NCBI RefSeq assembly: GCF_025399795.1
Contig: NZ_JAODTZ010000060.1
Coordinates: 1-50,884 of the forward strand
Origin: Streptomyces rhizosphaerihabitans
GTDB lineage: Bacteria > Actinomycetota > Actinomycetes > Streptomycetales > Streptomycetaceae
Length of the DNA: 50,884 nt
Direction: 5' to 3'
Both the position numbers and the translations under genes were made by a program. Position 1 is the stretch's first letter. The number at the start of each line of letters is the position of its first letter. Under the pieces are notes generated by a model. That model saw only the letters and a list, made by a program, of their open reading frames with translations. It did no database searches and had not been told where the DNA came from. Shown one piece after another: positions 25,220 through 33,601 of this stretch.

Positions 25220-27522
25220 CCAACCAGGCCGCGACCGCGACACCCGCGGCGCACGAGACGGGCCCCGAGCCGCTGCCTCACGGGCTCGGCGTCTCGCTGC
25301 CCGCAGCCGACGACCGCGCGAAGACCGAGGGCACCTTCCCCTACGCCGCCGACCTGTGGGCCGAGGGCCTGCTGTGGGCCGCCGTGCTCCGCTCGCCCCA
25401 CCCGCACGCGCGCATCCTGTCCATCGACACCAGCCACGCGCGCGAGATGCCCGGCGTACGCGCCGTCATCACCCACGAGGACGTGCCCGGTACCCCGCTG
25501 CACGGCCGCGGCAGAGCCGACCGCCCGGTGTTCGCCTCCGAGGTCGTACGCCACCACGGGGAGCCCATCGCGGCCGTCGCCGCCGACCACCCGGACACCG
25601 CGCGGATGGCCGCCGCCGCCGTCATCGTCGAGTACGAGGTGCTCGAACCGGTCACCGACCCGGAGCAGGCCTTCGAGGCCGAACCCCTGCACCCCGACGG
25701 CAACCTGATCCGCCACATCCCGCTGCGCCACGGCGACCCCGACGCGGTCGGCGAGATCGTCGTCGAGGGCCTGTACCGCATCGGCCGCCAGGACCCCGCC
25801 CCCATCGGCGCCGAGGCCGGACTCGCCGTGCCCCGCCCCGACGGCGGCGTCGAGCTCTACATCGCCTCCACCGACCCGCACAGCGACCGCGACGCCGCCG
25901 CCGCCTGTTACGGCCTCGAACCCGCGCGCGTGAAGGTCGTCGTCACCGGCGTCCCCGGAGCCTCCGCGGACCGTGAGGACCAGGGCTTCCAGCTCGCCCT
26001 CGGCCTGCTCGCCCTGAAGACCGGCTGCCCGGTGAAACTCACCGCTACGCGCGAGGAGTCCTTCCTCGGCCACGCCCACCGGCACCCGACCCTGCTGCGC
26101 TACCGGCACCACGCCGACGCCGACGGCATGCTGGTCAAGGTCGAGGCACAGATCCTGCTCGACGCGGGCGCCTACGCCGACACCTCCGGCGAGTCCCTCG
26201 CCGCCGCGGTCTCCTTCGCCTGCGGCCCGTACGTCGTCCCGAACGCCTTCATCGAGGGCTGGGCCGTCCGCACCAACAACCCGCCCTCGGGGCATGTGCG
26301 CGGTGAGGGCGCGCTCCAGGTCTGCGCCGCCTACGAGGCCCAGATGGACAAGCTGGCCAAGAAACTCGGGACAGACCCCGCGGAACTGCGCCTGCGCAAC
26401 GCCATGGCCACGGGGGACGTCCTGCCGACCGGCCAGACGGTGACCTGCCCGGCGCCCGTCGCCGAGCTGCTCCAGGCCGTACGCGACTACCCGCTGCCGG
26501 CCCTCCCCAAGGACACGCCCGAGGACGAGTGGCTGCTGCCCGGCGGCCCCGAGGGCGCGGGCGAACCCGGTGCCGTACGCCGCGGTGTCGGCTACGCGCT
26601 CGGCATGGTGCACATGCTCGGCGCCGAGGGCGCCGACGAGGTCTCGACAGCCACCGTGAAGGTCCACGACGGCGTCGCCACGGTGCTCTGCGCGGCCGTG
26701 GAGACCGGCCAGGGCTTCACCACGCTGGCCCGGCAGATCGTCCAGGAGACGCTCGGCATCGACGAGGTGCACGTGGCCCCGGTCGACACCGACCAGCCCC
26801 CGGCGGGCCCGAGCTGCCGCGGCCGGCACACCTGGGTGTCCGGCGGAGCGGTGGAGCGCGCGGCCAAGATGGTCCGTACGCAACTGCTGCAACCGCTGGC
26901 GCACAAGTTCGGAATGTCCACCGAGCTGCTCCAGATCACCGACGGCAAGATCACGTCGTACGACGGTGTGCTGTCGACCACGGTCACCGAGGCGATGGAC
27001 GGCAAGGAACTGTGGGCGACCGCGCAGTGCCGCCCGCACCCGACCGAACCGCTGGACGAGGCCGGCCAGGGCGACGCCTTCGTGGGCCTCGCCTTCTGCG
27101 CCATCCGCGCGGTGGTGGACGTCGACATCGAACTGGGCTCCGTACGGGTCGTGGAGCTGGCGCTCGCCCAGGACGTCGGCCGGATCCTCAACCCGGCACA
27201 GCTGACCGCCCGCATCGAGGCGGGCGTCACCCAGGGCGTCGGCGCCGCGCTGACCGAGAACCTCCGGACGGCCCGCGGCCTGGTCCGGCACCCCGACCTC
27301 ACCGGCTACGCCCTGCCGACCGCACTGGACGCGCCCGACATCCGCATCGTCAAGCTGGTCGAGGAGCGCGACGTCGTCGCGCCCTTCGGCGCCAAGGCGG
27401 TGAGCGCGGTGCCGGTCGTGACCTCCCCCGCGGCCATCGCGTCCGCCGTACGGGCGGCCACCGGCCGGCCGGTCAACCGTCTGCCGATCCGCCCGCAGGC
27501 GGCGGTGGTGACGGCTCAGTGA
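25216..27522 (+). CDS. Molybdopterin-binding subunit of a xanthine dehydrogenase-family enzyme (divergent active site)
   Basis: A 768-residue Ald_Xan_dh protein: the a/b hammerhead domain covers about residues 35-140 (EGTFPYAADLWAEGLLWAAVLRSPHPHARIL; RHHGEPIAAVAA) and the Mo-cofactor domains run to the end (ETGQGFTTLARQIVQETLG; DVGRILNPAQLTARIEAGVTQGVGAAL). Two hallmark motifs deviate: the usual FRGFGxPQ reads HVRGEGALQ, and the GxGE loop with the catalytic Glu reads GAKAVSAVPVV, with Ala at that position. So it may hydroxylate an unusual substrate, use a different base, or be inactive. Start GTG 25216 overlaps the upstream TGA. Family certain; substrate unknown. Confidence 0.9.
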   Translation: MTNQAATATPAAHETGPEPLPHGLGVSLPAADDRAKTEGTFPYAADLWAEGLLWAAVLRSPHPHARILSIDTSHAREMPGVRAVITHEDVPGTPLHGRGRADRPVFASEVVRHHGEPIAAVAADHPDTARMAAAAVIVEYEVLEPVTDPEQAFEAEPLHPDGNLIRHIPLRHGDPDAVGEIVVEGLYRIGRQDPAPIGAEAGLAVPRPDGGVELYIASTDPHSDRDAAAACYGLEPARVKVVVTGVPGASADREDQGFQLALGLLALKTGCPVKLTATREESFLGHAHRHPTLLRYRHHADADGMLVKVEAQILLDAGAYADTSGESLAAAVSFACGPYVVPNAFIEGWAVRTNNPPSGHVRGEGALQVCAAYEAQMDKLAKKLGTDPAELRLRNAMATGDVLPTGQTVTCPAPVAELLQAVRDYPLPALPKDTPEDEWLLPGGPEGAGEPGAVRRGVGYALGMVHMLGAEGADEVSTATVKVHDGVATVLCAAVETGQGFTTLARQIVQETLGIDEVHVAPVDTDQPPAGPSCRGRHTWVSGGAVERAAKMVRTQLLQPLAHKFGMSTELLQITDGKITSYDGVLSTTVTEAMDGKELWATAQCRPHPTEPLDEAGQGDAFVGLAFCAIRAVVDVDIELGSVRVVELALAQDVGRILNPAQLTARIEAGVTQGVGAALTENLRTARGLVRHPDLTGYALPTALDAPDIRIVKLVEERDVVAPFGAKAVSAVPVVTSPAAIASAVRAATGRPVNRLPIRPQAAVVTAQ

Positions 27523-27725
27523 GCGCGCAGGAGCCGACGACCGGCGAGCCCTCGCCGAACGGCGCCGAGCCGTCGGCGCAGGGCACCGACCTCCCGGCTC
27601 AGGGCGGCGAGTCCGGGCAGCCGCGCTACGAACCCCCGCCCAGCGTGGGGAAGCTGCTGATCTGGGTGCTGCTGTTCGTGCTGGCGGCCGTGGTCGTCGT
27701 CCTGGGCGGCGTCTACTTCACCTGA
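27519..27725 (+). CDS. Small single-pass membrane protein ending the xanthine dehydrogenase-like operon
   Basis: A 68-residue protein: a hydrophilic Pro/Gly/Ser/Gln-rich head (residues 1-40), then one C-terminal membrane segment (VGKLLIWVLLFVLAAVVVVLGG) and a four-residue tail. GTG 27519 overlaps the stop of the Mo-subunit gene (GTGA), so it is the fourth coupled gene. It could tether the complex to the membrane, a role inferred only from position and topology. Confidence 0.75.
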   Translation: MSAQEPTTGEPSPNGAEPSAQGTDLPAQGGESGQPRYEPPPSVGKLLIWVLLFVLAAVVVVLGGVYFT

Positions 27726-27760
27726 CGCGCGCCGGCACACCTGACGCGCGCTGCGGCACA

Positions 27761-27817
27761 CGTGGCTCTGCGCACCGCGCGTGGCTCTGCACCGCGTGCG
27801 TGGCTCTGCGCACGGGG
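27761..27817 (+). repeat. Three 19-bp tandem units after the xanthine dehydrogenase-like operon
   Basis: Units 27761-27779, 27780-27798 and 27799-27817 share gtggctctgc plus a cgcaccg-like tail. A shorter cacctgacgcgcg repeat lies just before. The 331-base gap 27726-28056 contains no gene I can support. Confidence 0.7.
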
Positions 27818-28056
27818 CGACGGACGGCCCGGCACCCGCATCTGCGCACGCCCCGGCGGATGGCCGGATCCCGACGGTTCGCGGCGCCGCGGACCCCCGC
27901 GCCCTGCCCGTCCCTGTCCCGTGGCGGGCCTGTTTCCGCGTGTTTCCGGCGTTGTCAGTGGGGCGGCGTATGGTTCTGGCTGAATGGGGAACTGCCGTGG
28001 GACGACCGGCCGTTCCCTCCGGGGGAGCACGATGCGTTCACATGCGCGGGGGAGCC

Positions 28057-29220
28057 ATGAGTACGACTGACACCGATGTCGGCGGCGCGATCACACTGAC
28101 CGACGACGAGCTGGATCCGTACGTCACACACGCGAGCACCCGGGACCGGCTCACCGGCCCCGGACTGCCCTGCGACGGCACACTGCTCGGATTCGGCGCG
28201 CTGCGGGAGCACGGCCTGCGCACGGTCGCCGACCTGGCGGGCGACGCCGACAAGCTCGCCGAGGAGCTGCGCGACCAACTCGTCATCGGGGCGCTGCGCA
28301 GCCTGGACCGGGACCTGGAGTCGATCGTGCTGGACGGGACGACGGGCGAGGTCTCCTCGGCCCACGTCCAGCGGAACGCCGCCCGTCTGGACCTCTCGCC
28401 CCTGGCGCCCTCCCTGGAGGCCCTGCTGCGCTTCGCGGCGGCCACCGAGGAACTGACCGTGTCCCGGGGCCGGCCGGGCCCGTTCGGCCCGAAGGCGGTC
28501 GCGGAGGCCTCGGACCGGCTGAGCGCCGTCTTCGAGGCCGCGGGCGAGGACGTACCGCCGTACTGGCGGATGGCCGCGCTGATCCGCCCGCTCGCCCGGA
28601 TCGCCGGACCCGGTGAAGGACTCGTCCTCGGCCTGCCGAAGCGGCTGCTGGACGAGGAGTTCGGCGCCGGCGAGATCATGCGCTTCGAGGACGTCGACTT
28701 CCCGCCCGCGCTGACGCACGAGCCGACCCGCCGCTTCCTGCGGGAGTCCGGCCTGCCCGAGGACGGCTTCCTCTTCCAGCTGGACACGGAGGTGCCGCTG
28801 CCGGCCCTCACCGAGTACTACGCGGACGAGCGCCCCGACGCGTTCTCCGCCGACCTGCTCCCGGCCGCCGCCGACCGTCTGATACGCCTCGGCTACCTCT
28901 TGGAGGACACGAGCCTGGTCGTGGACGGCACCACGGGCGCGGTGCTCGCCTGGAGCGAGCCGGACCTGACCCTGCGCCCGCTCAACGCGGACATCTCCAC
29001 GCTCGCGTTCACCCTCTGGCTCGTCCACCGCGAGAAGACCGTCGACGCGGCCCACGGCATCAGCGACTCCTACGACCGGCTCGCCGCCACCCTGACCGAG
29101 ACCCTCGCCACCGTCGACCCCACCGCCTGCGACCGGACCCCGACCCTCCCGGGCGACGACGGCCGGCGCTACTGGCCGGAAATATTCGAGGACCGGGCGG
29201 GCGGCACGCTGTACGCCTAG
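28057..29220 (+). CDS. SUKH-4 family immunity-like protein with two tandem SUKH modules
   Basis: A 387-residue acidic soluble protein. Both halves carry the same core: LESIVLDGTTGEVSSAHV with LEALLRFAAATEEL (about residues 85-140) and TSLVVDGTTGAVLAWSE with ISTLAFTLWLVHREK (about 285-330), the SUKH-4 strand-turn-strand followed by a helix. SUKH proteins neutralise polymorphic toxins in many bacteria; Streptomyces also have many lone copies of unknown use. No toxin gene lies beside it. ATG 28057 follows GGGGGAG; an in-frame ATG at 28042 would add five residues. Confidence 0.85.
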   Translation: MSTTDTDVGGAITLTDDELDPYVTHASTRDRLTGPGLPCDGTLLGFGALREHGLRTVADLAGDADKLAEELRDQLVIGALRSLDRDLESIVLDGTTGEVSSAHVQRNAARLDLSPLAPSLEALLRFAAATEELTVSRGRPGPFGPKAVAEASDRLSAVFEAAGEDVPPYWRMAALIRPLARIAGPGEGLVLGLPKRLLDEEFGAGEIMRFEDVDFPPALTHEPTRRFLRESGLPEDGFLFQLDTEVPLPALTEYYADERPDAFSADLLPAAADRLIRLGYLLEDTSLVVDGTTGAVLAWSEPDLTLRPLNADISTLAFTLWLVHREKTVDAAHGISDSYDRLAATLTETLATVDPTACDRTPTLPGDDGRRYWPEIFEDRAGGTLYA

Positions 29221-29398
29221 CGTCACCGGCCCCGCAGCCGAGCCCCGGCACGAATCGGCCGCCCTCCGAACGAGGACGGCCGGCACGTCGACGGAGGCCG
29301 TAGGGAATCGAACTGATGTGGCGACGGAGTGCGCAACCTTTTCCTTGTTCCGCGGGTCTTCACGCCGAACCTCTTGCCCCTGAGCGTGGAAGGCCACT

Positions 29399-30826
29399 GT
29401 GCACCACAAGAGATCCGTCGTCGCCCTGACCGGCGGCGCCCTTTCCGCCACCGTCCTGGGCGGCCTGCTGGCCGTCGCCCCGCAGGCGGCCGCCGATGTC
29501 ACCTGCGGCACCAACGTCTTCAAGCGGACGTTCTACAAGAACAGCTCGTTCTCCGGCGCCCCGGCGAAGACCGACTGTGACAACGCCGTCTCCCAGAGCT
29601 GGTCCGGCAGCCCTGTCACCGGTCTGCCGGGCAACGGCTTCGGTGTCCGCTGGACGGTGACCCGCGACTTCGGCTCCGGCGGTCCCTTCACGTTCGCCGT
29701 GTCCGCCACCGACGGCGTCCGCGTCTACCTGGACAGCGTCCGCAAGATCGACCTGTGGAGCGGCACCGGTGACACCCCCCGCTCCAAGAGCGTCAACCTC
29801 ACCGTCCCCGCCGGCAGGCACACGCTGCGCGTCGACTACGTGAACTGGACCGGCGCGGCCAAGGTCGCGTACTCGTACACGCCCCGGACCACGGCCACGG
29901 TCGACAAAGTGAAGCCGCTCGCCCCCACCGGAGTGAAGACCGCCTACGACACCAAGGCCCGCAGGACGACCGTCTCCTGGTCCGCCAACAAGGAGATGGA
30001 CCTGGCGAGTTACACCCTCTACCGGCGTCCTGTCGGCTCCAGCACCTGGACGAAGGTCACCACGACCACCGCCCGCAGCTTCACCGACCCCTTGGCCAAC
30101 CCCGACGACCGTACGCCCTACTACTACGAGGTCCGGGCCAAGGACAAGGCGGGCAACACATCGTCGGGCAGCACGGACACCGTCGTCCGGCCCCTGCCCG
30201 AGGTCACTTCCCTGAGCGGCACCTACGACAAGGCGACCGGCAAGGTCGCTCTGAACTGGCCCCTCAACACCGAGCCGCAGTTCGACCACTACACGGTCCT
30301 CAGCAACGACAAGGTGGACGGCTCCTACGTCTGGGTCCCCCTCGGCACCACCAAGGGCCACACCTGGACCGTCGGCCCCGTCACAGCCGACGGCGAGACC
30401 CGCCATTACCGCGTCCTCGTCACCAATGACGGCGGCACCACCACCTACAACCCCGACTGGCTCAGCGCCAGTGCCACCAACGAGCTCTGGCTCGCGATCC
30501 CCGACGGCATCGCCCCCGCCGAGGCCCCCGACCTCACCCTGCGTTTCTGCGCAGCCGGCATCGAGGCGACCGCCACCGACTACACGCCGTCCGCGATCCG
30601 CGACTTCTACGGCTTCGAGATCGAGCGCCGCGAGGCGGGGACAGCCACATGGTCGGTCGCCGTGCACAAGGCGTACGACCCCCGCCTCACCCCCGCCGCC
30701 GTCAGCGTCTGCGACCCGCTGCCGGCCGACGGCCGTACCTACGAGTACCGCGCCCGCACCTACGACGGCGCCGACAACTACTCGCCGTACAGCGATATCC
30801 GCGCACTGACGACGCAGACCGACTGA
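29399..30826 (+). CDS. Secreted PA14 and fibronectin type III domain protein
   Basis: A 475-residue exported protein. The signal peptide is HHKRSVVALTGGALSATVLG.. with a likely cut after AAA near residue 33. Residues about 35-160 form a PA14 domain (FKRTFYKNSSFSGAP, then VRWTVTRDFGSGGPFTFAVSATDGVRVYLD, HTLRVDYVNWTGAAKVAYSY), a beta barrel that usually binds glycans. Three fibronectin III-like modules follow from about 165 (PLAPTGVKTAYDTKARRTTVSWS; YEVRAKDKAGNTSSG; final YEYRARTYDGADNYSPYS). No catalytic domain is visible, so an adhesion or carbohydrate-binding role is most likely. GTG 29399 has GGAAGG upstream. A 19-bp terminator follows, then the tRNA-Cys island. Confidence 0.85.
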   Translation: MHHKRSVVALTGGALSATVLGGLLAVAPQAAADVTCGTNVFKRTFYKNSSFSGAPAKTDCDNAVSQSWSGSPVTGLPGNGFGVRWTVTRDFGSGGPFTFAVSATDGVRVYLDSVRKIDLWSGTGDTPRSKSVNLTVPAGRHTLRVDYVNWTGAAKVAYSYTPRTTATVDKVKPLAPTGVKTAYDTKARRTTVSWSANKEMDLASYTLYRRPVGSSTWTKVTTTTARSFTDPLANPDDRTPYYYEVRAKDKAGNTSSGSTDTVVRPLPEVTSLSGTYDKATGKVALNWPLNTEPQFDHYTVLSNDKVDGSYVWVPLGTTKGHTWTVGPVTADGETRHYRVLVTNDGGTTTYNPDWLSASATNELWLAIPDGIAPAEAPDLTLRFCAAGIEATATDYTPSAIRDFYGFEIERREAGTATWSVAVHKAYDPRLTPAAVSVCDPLPADGRTYEYRARTYDGADNYSPYSDIRALTTQTD

Positions 30827-30857
30827 CGGCCACCGTACGGCCGGAGCACGACCGACA

Positions 30858-30899
30858 AGCAAGTGGGCGGCACCCCGGAAGGGGTGCCGCCCACTTGCT
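30858..30899 (+). terminator. Perfect 19-bp terminator after the PA14/FnIII gene
   Basis: Left arm 30858-30876 (core gtgggcggcacccc) pairs exactly with 30881-30899 over loop ggaa. The same core hairpin recurs near 32037-32070 and at 35576-35610. Confidence 0.9.
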
Positions 30900-30917
30900 C
30901 TGCCTGCTCAGACACCA

Positions 30918-30958
30918 GAGGCCGTGGCGGGAATTGAACCCACGTAACTCGCTTTGCA
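30918..30958 (-). repeat. Left attachment-site copy (tRNA-Cys 3' half remnant)
   Basis: Matches the T-arm, acceptor 3' strand and anticodon 3' side of the tRNA-Cys at 35630-35704 with two changes. It lacks the encoded CCA and the whole 5' half, so it is not a functional tRNA. Confidence 0.8.
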
Positions 30959-31162
30959 GGTTTGTCGATGCTGATCCGGGCGGGATTCGGAAGGGTTCGA
31001 GGGTGTTCAATCCCGTGCGCGAGCACAGAAGGAAGGGACCGAGCGAACGGTCCCGGACGGCGGCGTACGACGATGAATGAGACGGAAACTGAGACGGAGC
31101 TAGGGGCGCTGACCTGGATGATGCCTGCCCGGAACAGTCGGTTCGACGGGCCTTGAAACGAG

Positions 31163-31930
31163 CTAAGCGCTGCACTGTCTGCCAGCATCGGTGTGCTTGG
31201 GGCACCGGCGGTAGTAGCTCTCGTCAAGGTTGCGGCTGTGCGTTGCCCGTCCGTGCCGGGGCCGCCATCCACGCCAGTAGCGGGTGTTACAGCGATTGCA
31301 CAGCGGGGCGCGTACAAAGCCGTGCGTGTGACAGTGGTCCCACACGCTCGCGCGCACGGTCATGCAGCTCGCACACATGAATTGCGCAGCAGTTGGCCAA
31401 GTCCGTCGACCTTCGCGGTCGACGCGGTAACGCTGACCCGCCAGTTGGCCGTCATACACCACGGCGTTTGCGTCGCTACCTCTTGCACCGTAGACAACCG
31501 CGGTGCGGGTGCACTCCCCTTGGTCGGCCACCACCGCATCCCCGACCCGTTCGAACCAGCCCGCGGCATCCTGTCCGTGGTGTGCCCCGAGACATGAGCA
31601 GTGGCATTCGGCGCCCGTCGCCTCCAAACACGTCCTGGTGCACTTCGACAGCCTCGACATGTCTCGATAGAGCACGATGAACCCGTACCGGTCCACCGCC
31701 GCTGTAACCAGCCGTACGAGACTGCTACGTGGCAGGTTCCATCGGTCGACGCTGAACCCCGGGGAGCGGATGCCGACTGTCTCGTGTAGCCAACTACGGT
31801 TGCCCTTTCGGGGCGGAAGCTTGGCGATGACCTGCCCGTCTAGCGGTAGCCAAACCATCGCTACTGGCCCTGTCCCGGGTTTGGTGACTATGCGTCCATC
31901 GACGATGCGAACTGGTAAGTCGTCCGTCAT
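31163..31930 (-). CDS. Endonuclease VII-type (HNH-like) protein
   Basis: A 255-residue protein from ATG 31930 (GTG 31996 would add 22 residues; neither start has a good ribosome site). The C-terminal part carries the recombination endonuclease VII core CASCMTVRASVWDHCHTHGFVRAPLCNRCNT: a C-x2-C and C-x2-C zinc pair around the DHCH catalytic motif. A second Cys/His-rich cluster lies in the middle (CTRTCLEATGAECHCSCLGAHHG). Such proteins are frequent in actinophages and integrated elements, where they cut branched DNA or act as nicking/HNH nucleases. It is the first island gene beside the left att copy. Confidence 0.75.
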   Translation of the reverse strand: MTDDLPVRIVDGRIVTKPGTGPVAMVWLPLDGQVIAKLPPRKGNRSWLHETVGIRSPGFSVDRWNLPRSSLVRLVTAAVDRYGFIVLYRDMSRLSKCTRTCLEATGAECHCSCLGAHHGQDAAGWFERVGDAVVADQGECTRTAVVYGARGSDANAVVYDGQLAGQRYRVDREGRRTWPTAAQFMCASCMTVRASVWDHCHTHGFVRAPLCNRCNTRYWRGWRPRHGRATHSRNLDESYYRRCPKHTDAGRQCSA

Positions 31931-32036
31931 ACCGCCCACGGTGGCAGGGAGGTCGGCCTTCGGGAACCCGCCTCCAGGGTTGGCCGCGCTGGTCACGGAC
32001 CCTCAACCCCGATGGGCGGCGGCTCCGGTTTACGGG

Positions 32037-32070
32037 AAGGGGCGACACCCTGTGCGGGGGTGCCGCCCTT
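32037..32070. terminator. Imperfect hairpin related to the two island-flanking terminators
   Basis: ggcgacaccc and gggtgccgcc pair with one mismatch over loop tgtgcg, followed by TTTC. The core resembles 30858-30899 and 35576-35610. The stretch 32073-32522 shows no gene I can support. Confidence 0.45.
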
Positions 32071-32522
32071 TCGGGCATTATCTGCGGAGACTGTCAAGCT
32101 ACGTTGCTGACCAGGCAAGTTGGCGTTTGCTGGCGTTGGCTGCCGCTGAACCCGCGCGAAGCCGTTGTGCCCTCCGGGTGCGGCTGGGTTCCGTCCACGG
32201 CCCGCCTGCACAGGTCGATATGGGGTGCCCCAGAGCGAGGCAGCGCTCTCATCGCACGACAAAGGGTTCGTGTGATGGCGTCAGGATTCGAATCCCGCTT
32301 GTTGCGCAGGAACTTATGAGGCGCGGGGAGGCCCTGGGGCGACTCGTGCTGAGCAGGTGACAGACCGCGGCCGGGGGTGGTCCGTTGTCGTTGATGGTTG
32401 CTGTGGGCCGCCCTTTGACGGCCCAGGGACGGCCCGCGGCCCGCCATCCCGGCCGCTTCCTGGCCACTGTGACCTCCCCCAACCGGCCGTGATCGATATC
32501 CTCATGCCAGGGATACGCATAC

Positions 32523-33155
32523 TTACTCGGATTCAGGGGCAAAAAAAGACGCAGCCGCCAGGGGCGGCCCCGCAGCTACTGCGCTTCCGTATGCTTCATC
32601 CATTAGATTCGCGAATTGAATCTGCCTCTCCTCCCCGGACGCCTCTGCAAATGCACGCCAGCTTGCAGAGCGATCCTCCCAATGGTCTCGCGCTCGCTCG
32701 CCTCGAAAATGCAGCGCCAATTGAACGCGCGCTGCCCTGTCGTTCATTCGCTTGAGTATGTAATCGGAATACCATTGCATGACGATCAAATGTGTGAAGT
32801 TAAGTTGTTTTGCGAGTGTCGGCGGGAGCGGGTTTCGTGATGGTTGCCAGCAAACCAGAAGATCCGGGTCGTTGATCGATGCAAGTAGCAGCTCGCGGAG
32901 CGCCGCTCGACGTTCTTCTTCGTTAGATATACTGGTTTGATGAGCCTGAAAGGAAATAGATGCCGCAACTCCAATGAGCGCTGCACCTGAGAAGACCACC
33001 GATAGGAAACCGTAGGCTTGGCCCACATTACTCAGCGATTGCCAGTCCCTTCCGAGAAATGATAGAGCTTCCAGGAGCAGCGGGGTAAGTACAACGGTAG
33101 CGATTGTGGCGAAGGCGATGAGCCATGGAAAATACCTGTTCCGCCGGAGTCTCAC
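32523..33155 (-). CDS. DUF6082-like two-helix membrane protein
   Basis: A 210-residue protein with two N-terminal membrane segments (FPWLIAFATIATVVLTPLLL at about residues 8-28 and YGFLSVVFSGAALIGVAASI at about 45-65) followed by a cytoplasmic helical domain (EEERRAALRELLLASINDPDLLVCW; ILKRMNDRAARVQLALHFRG). This is the pattern of Streptomyces DUF6082 proteins, whose role is unknown. GC is clearly lower than in flanking core genes, which supports horizontal origin. Start GTG 33155 is chosen because AAGAGGG precedes it in an A-rich stretch; GTG 33341 upstream in frame would add 62 residues without family-like sequence. Confidence 0.65.
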   Translation of the reverse strand: MRLRRNRYFPWLIAFATIATVVLTPLLLEALSFLGRDWQSLSNVGQAYGFLSVVFSGAALIGVAASISFQAHQTSISNEEERRAALRELLLASINDPDLLVCWQPSRNPLPPTLAKQLNFTHLIVMQWYSDYILKRMNDRAARVQLALHFRGERARDHWEDRSASWRAFAEASGEERQIQFANLMDEAYGSAVAAGPPLAAASFFAPESE

Positions 33156-33333
33156 ACGCACCCTCTTTTCTATTTTGACGGAACTCGCTGCCGGGTTCCT
33201 GCTTAAGGGGATGATTCCCAGATCGATGTGCGGCCACACGAACAGTCGGTGGAGTTCTTGGACAGTCGAGCCAAGTGATCGGCGATCTTGAAAACCGTTG
33301 TGTCCCCTGCGCGATACCACTTTCTCGACTTCG

Positions 33334-33567
33334 TCAAGCACCCGGCTGCGCTCCGCTCCCCCGGGCGGCCTTCCGGCTCCGCTCGGGGCGTATCCGCATG
33401 TGGGCGGGCGTCGGCGCAGCCGGGGCGGAGCGGGCCAAAGACAGGAGCGGCCCGAAGGTCATGATGCCGAGCGCCAACCATCGCGCCCTACGGTCAAGGA
33501 TCGATACCTCTGGCGGGGGATCGGCCGGCACCAGGACAGAGGGGGCGCCGTTCCCGGCCGCGGGCAC
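33334..33567 (-). CDS. Possible small membrane protein
   Basis: A 77-residue frame (MPAAGNGAPSVLVPADPPP..) with one hydrophobic stretch (RWLALGIMTFGPLLSL) and a basic tail. It lies on the same strand as the two small genes beyond the IS and ends 178 bases before the DUF6082-like gene. No ribosome site is visible, so it may be spurious. Confidence 0.3.
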   Translation of the reverse strand: MPAAGNGAPSVLVPADPPPEVSILDRRARWLALGIMTFGPLLSLARSAPAAPTPAHMRIRPERSRKAARGSGAQPGA

Positions 33568-33601
33568 ATCGTGGCGAGCGCGGTGGGCGGTGGGCGGTCT
33601 A

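Noticed and set aside
29290..29330. tRNA-like ggaatcgaac stretch before the PA14/FnIII gene
   Set aside because: Resembles a T-loop but the T-stem does not pair and no other arm is present.
31072..31155. 27-residue frame MNETETETELGALTWMMPAR.. near the left att copy
   Set aside because: No ribosome site or recognisable family; could be real but cannot be supported.
32270..32305. ggattcgaatcc stretch as a tRNA fragment or attachment site
   Set aside because: Only a short palindrome around ttcgaa; no acceptor or anticodon arm nearby.
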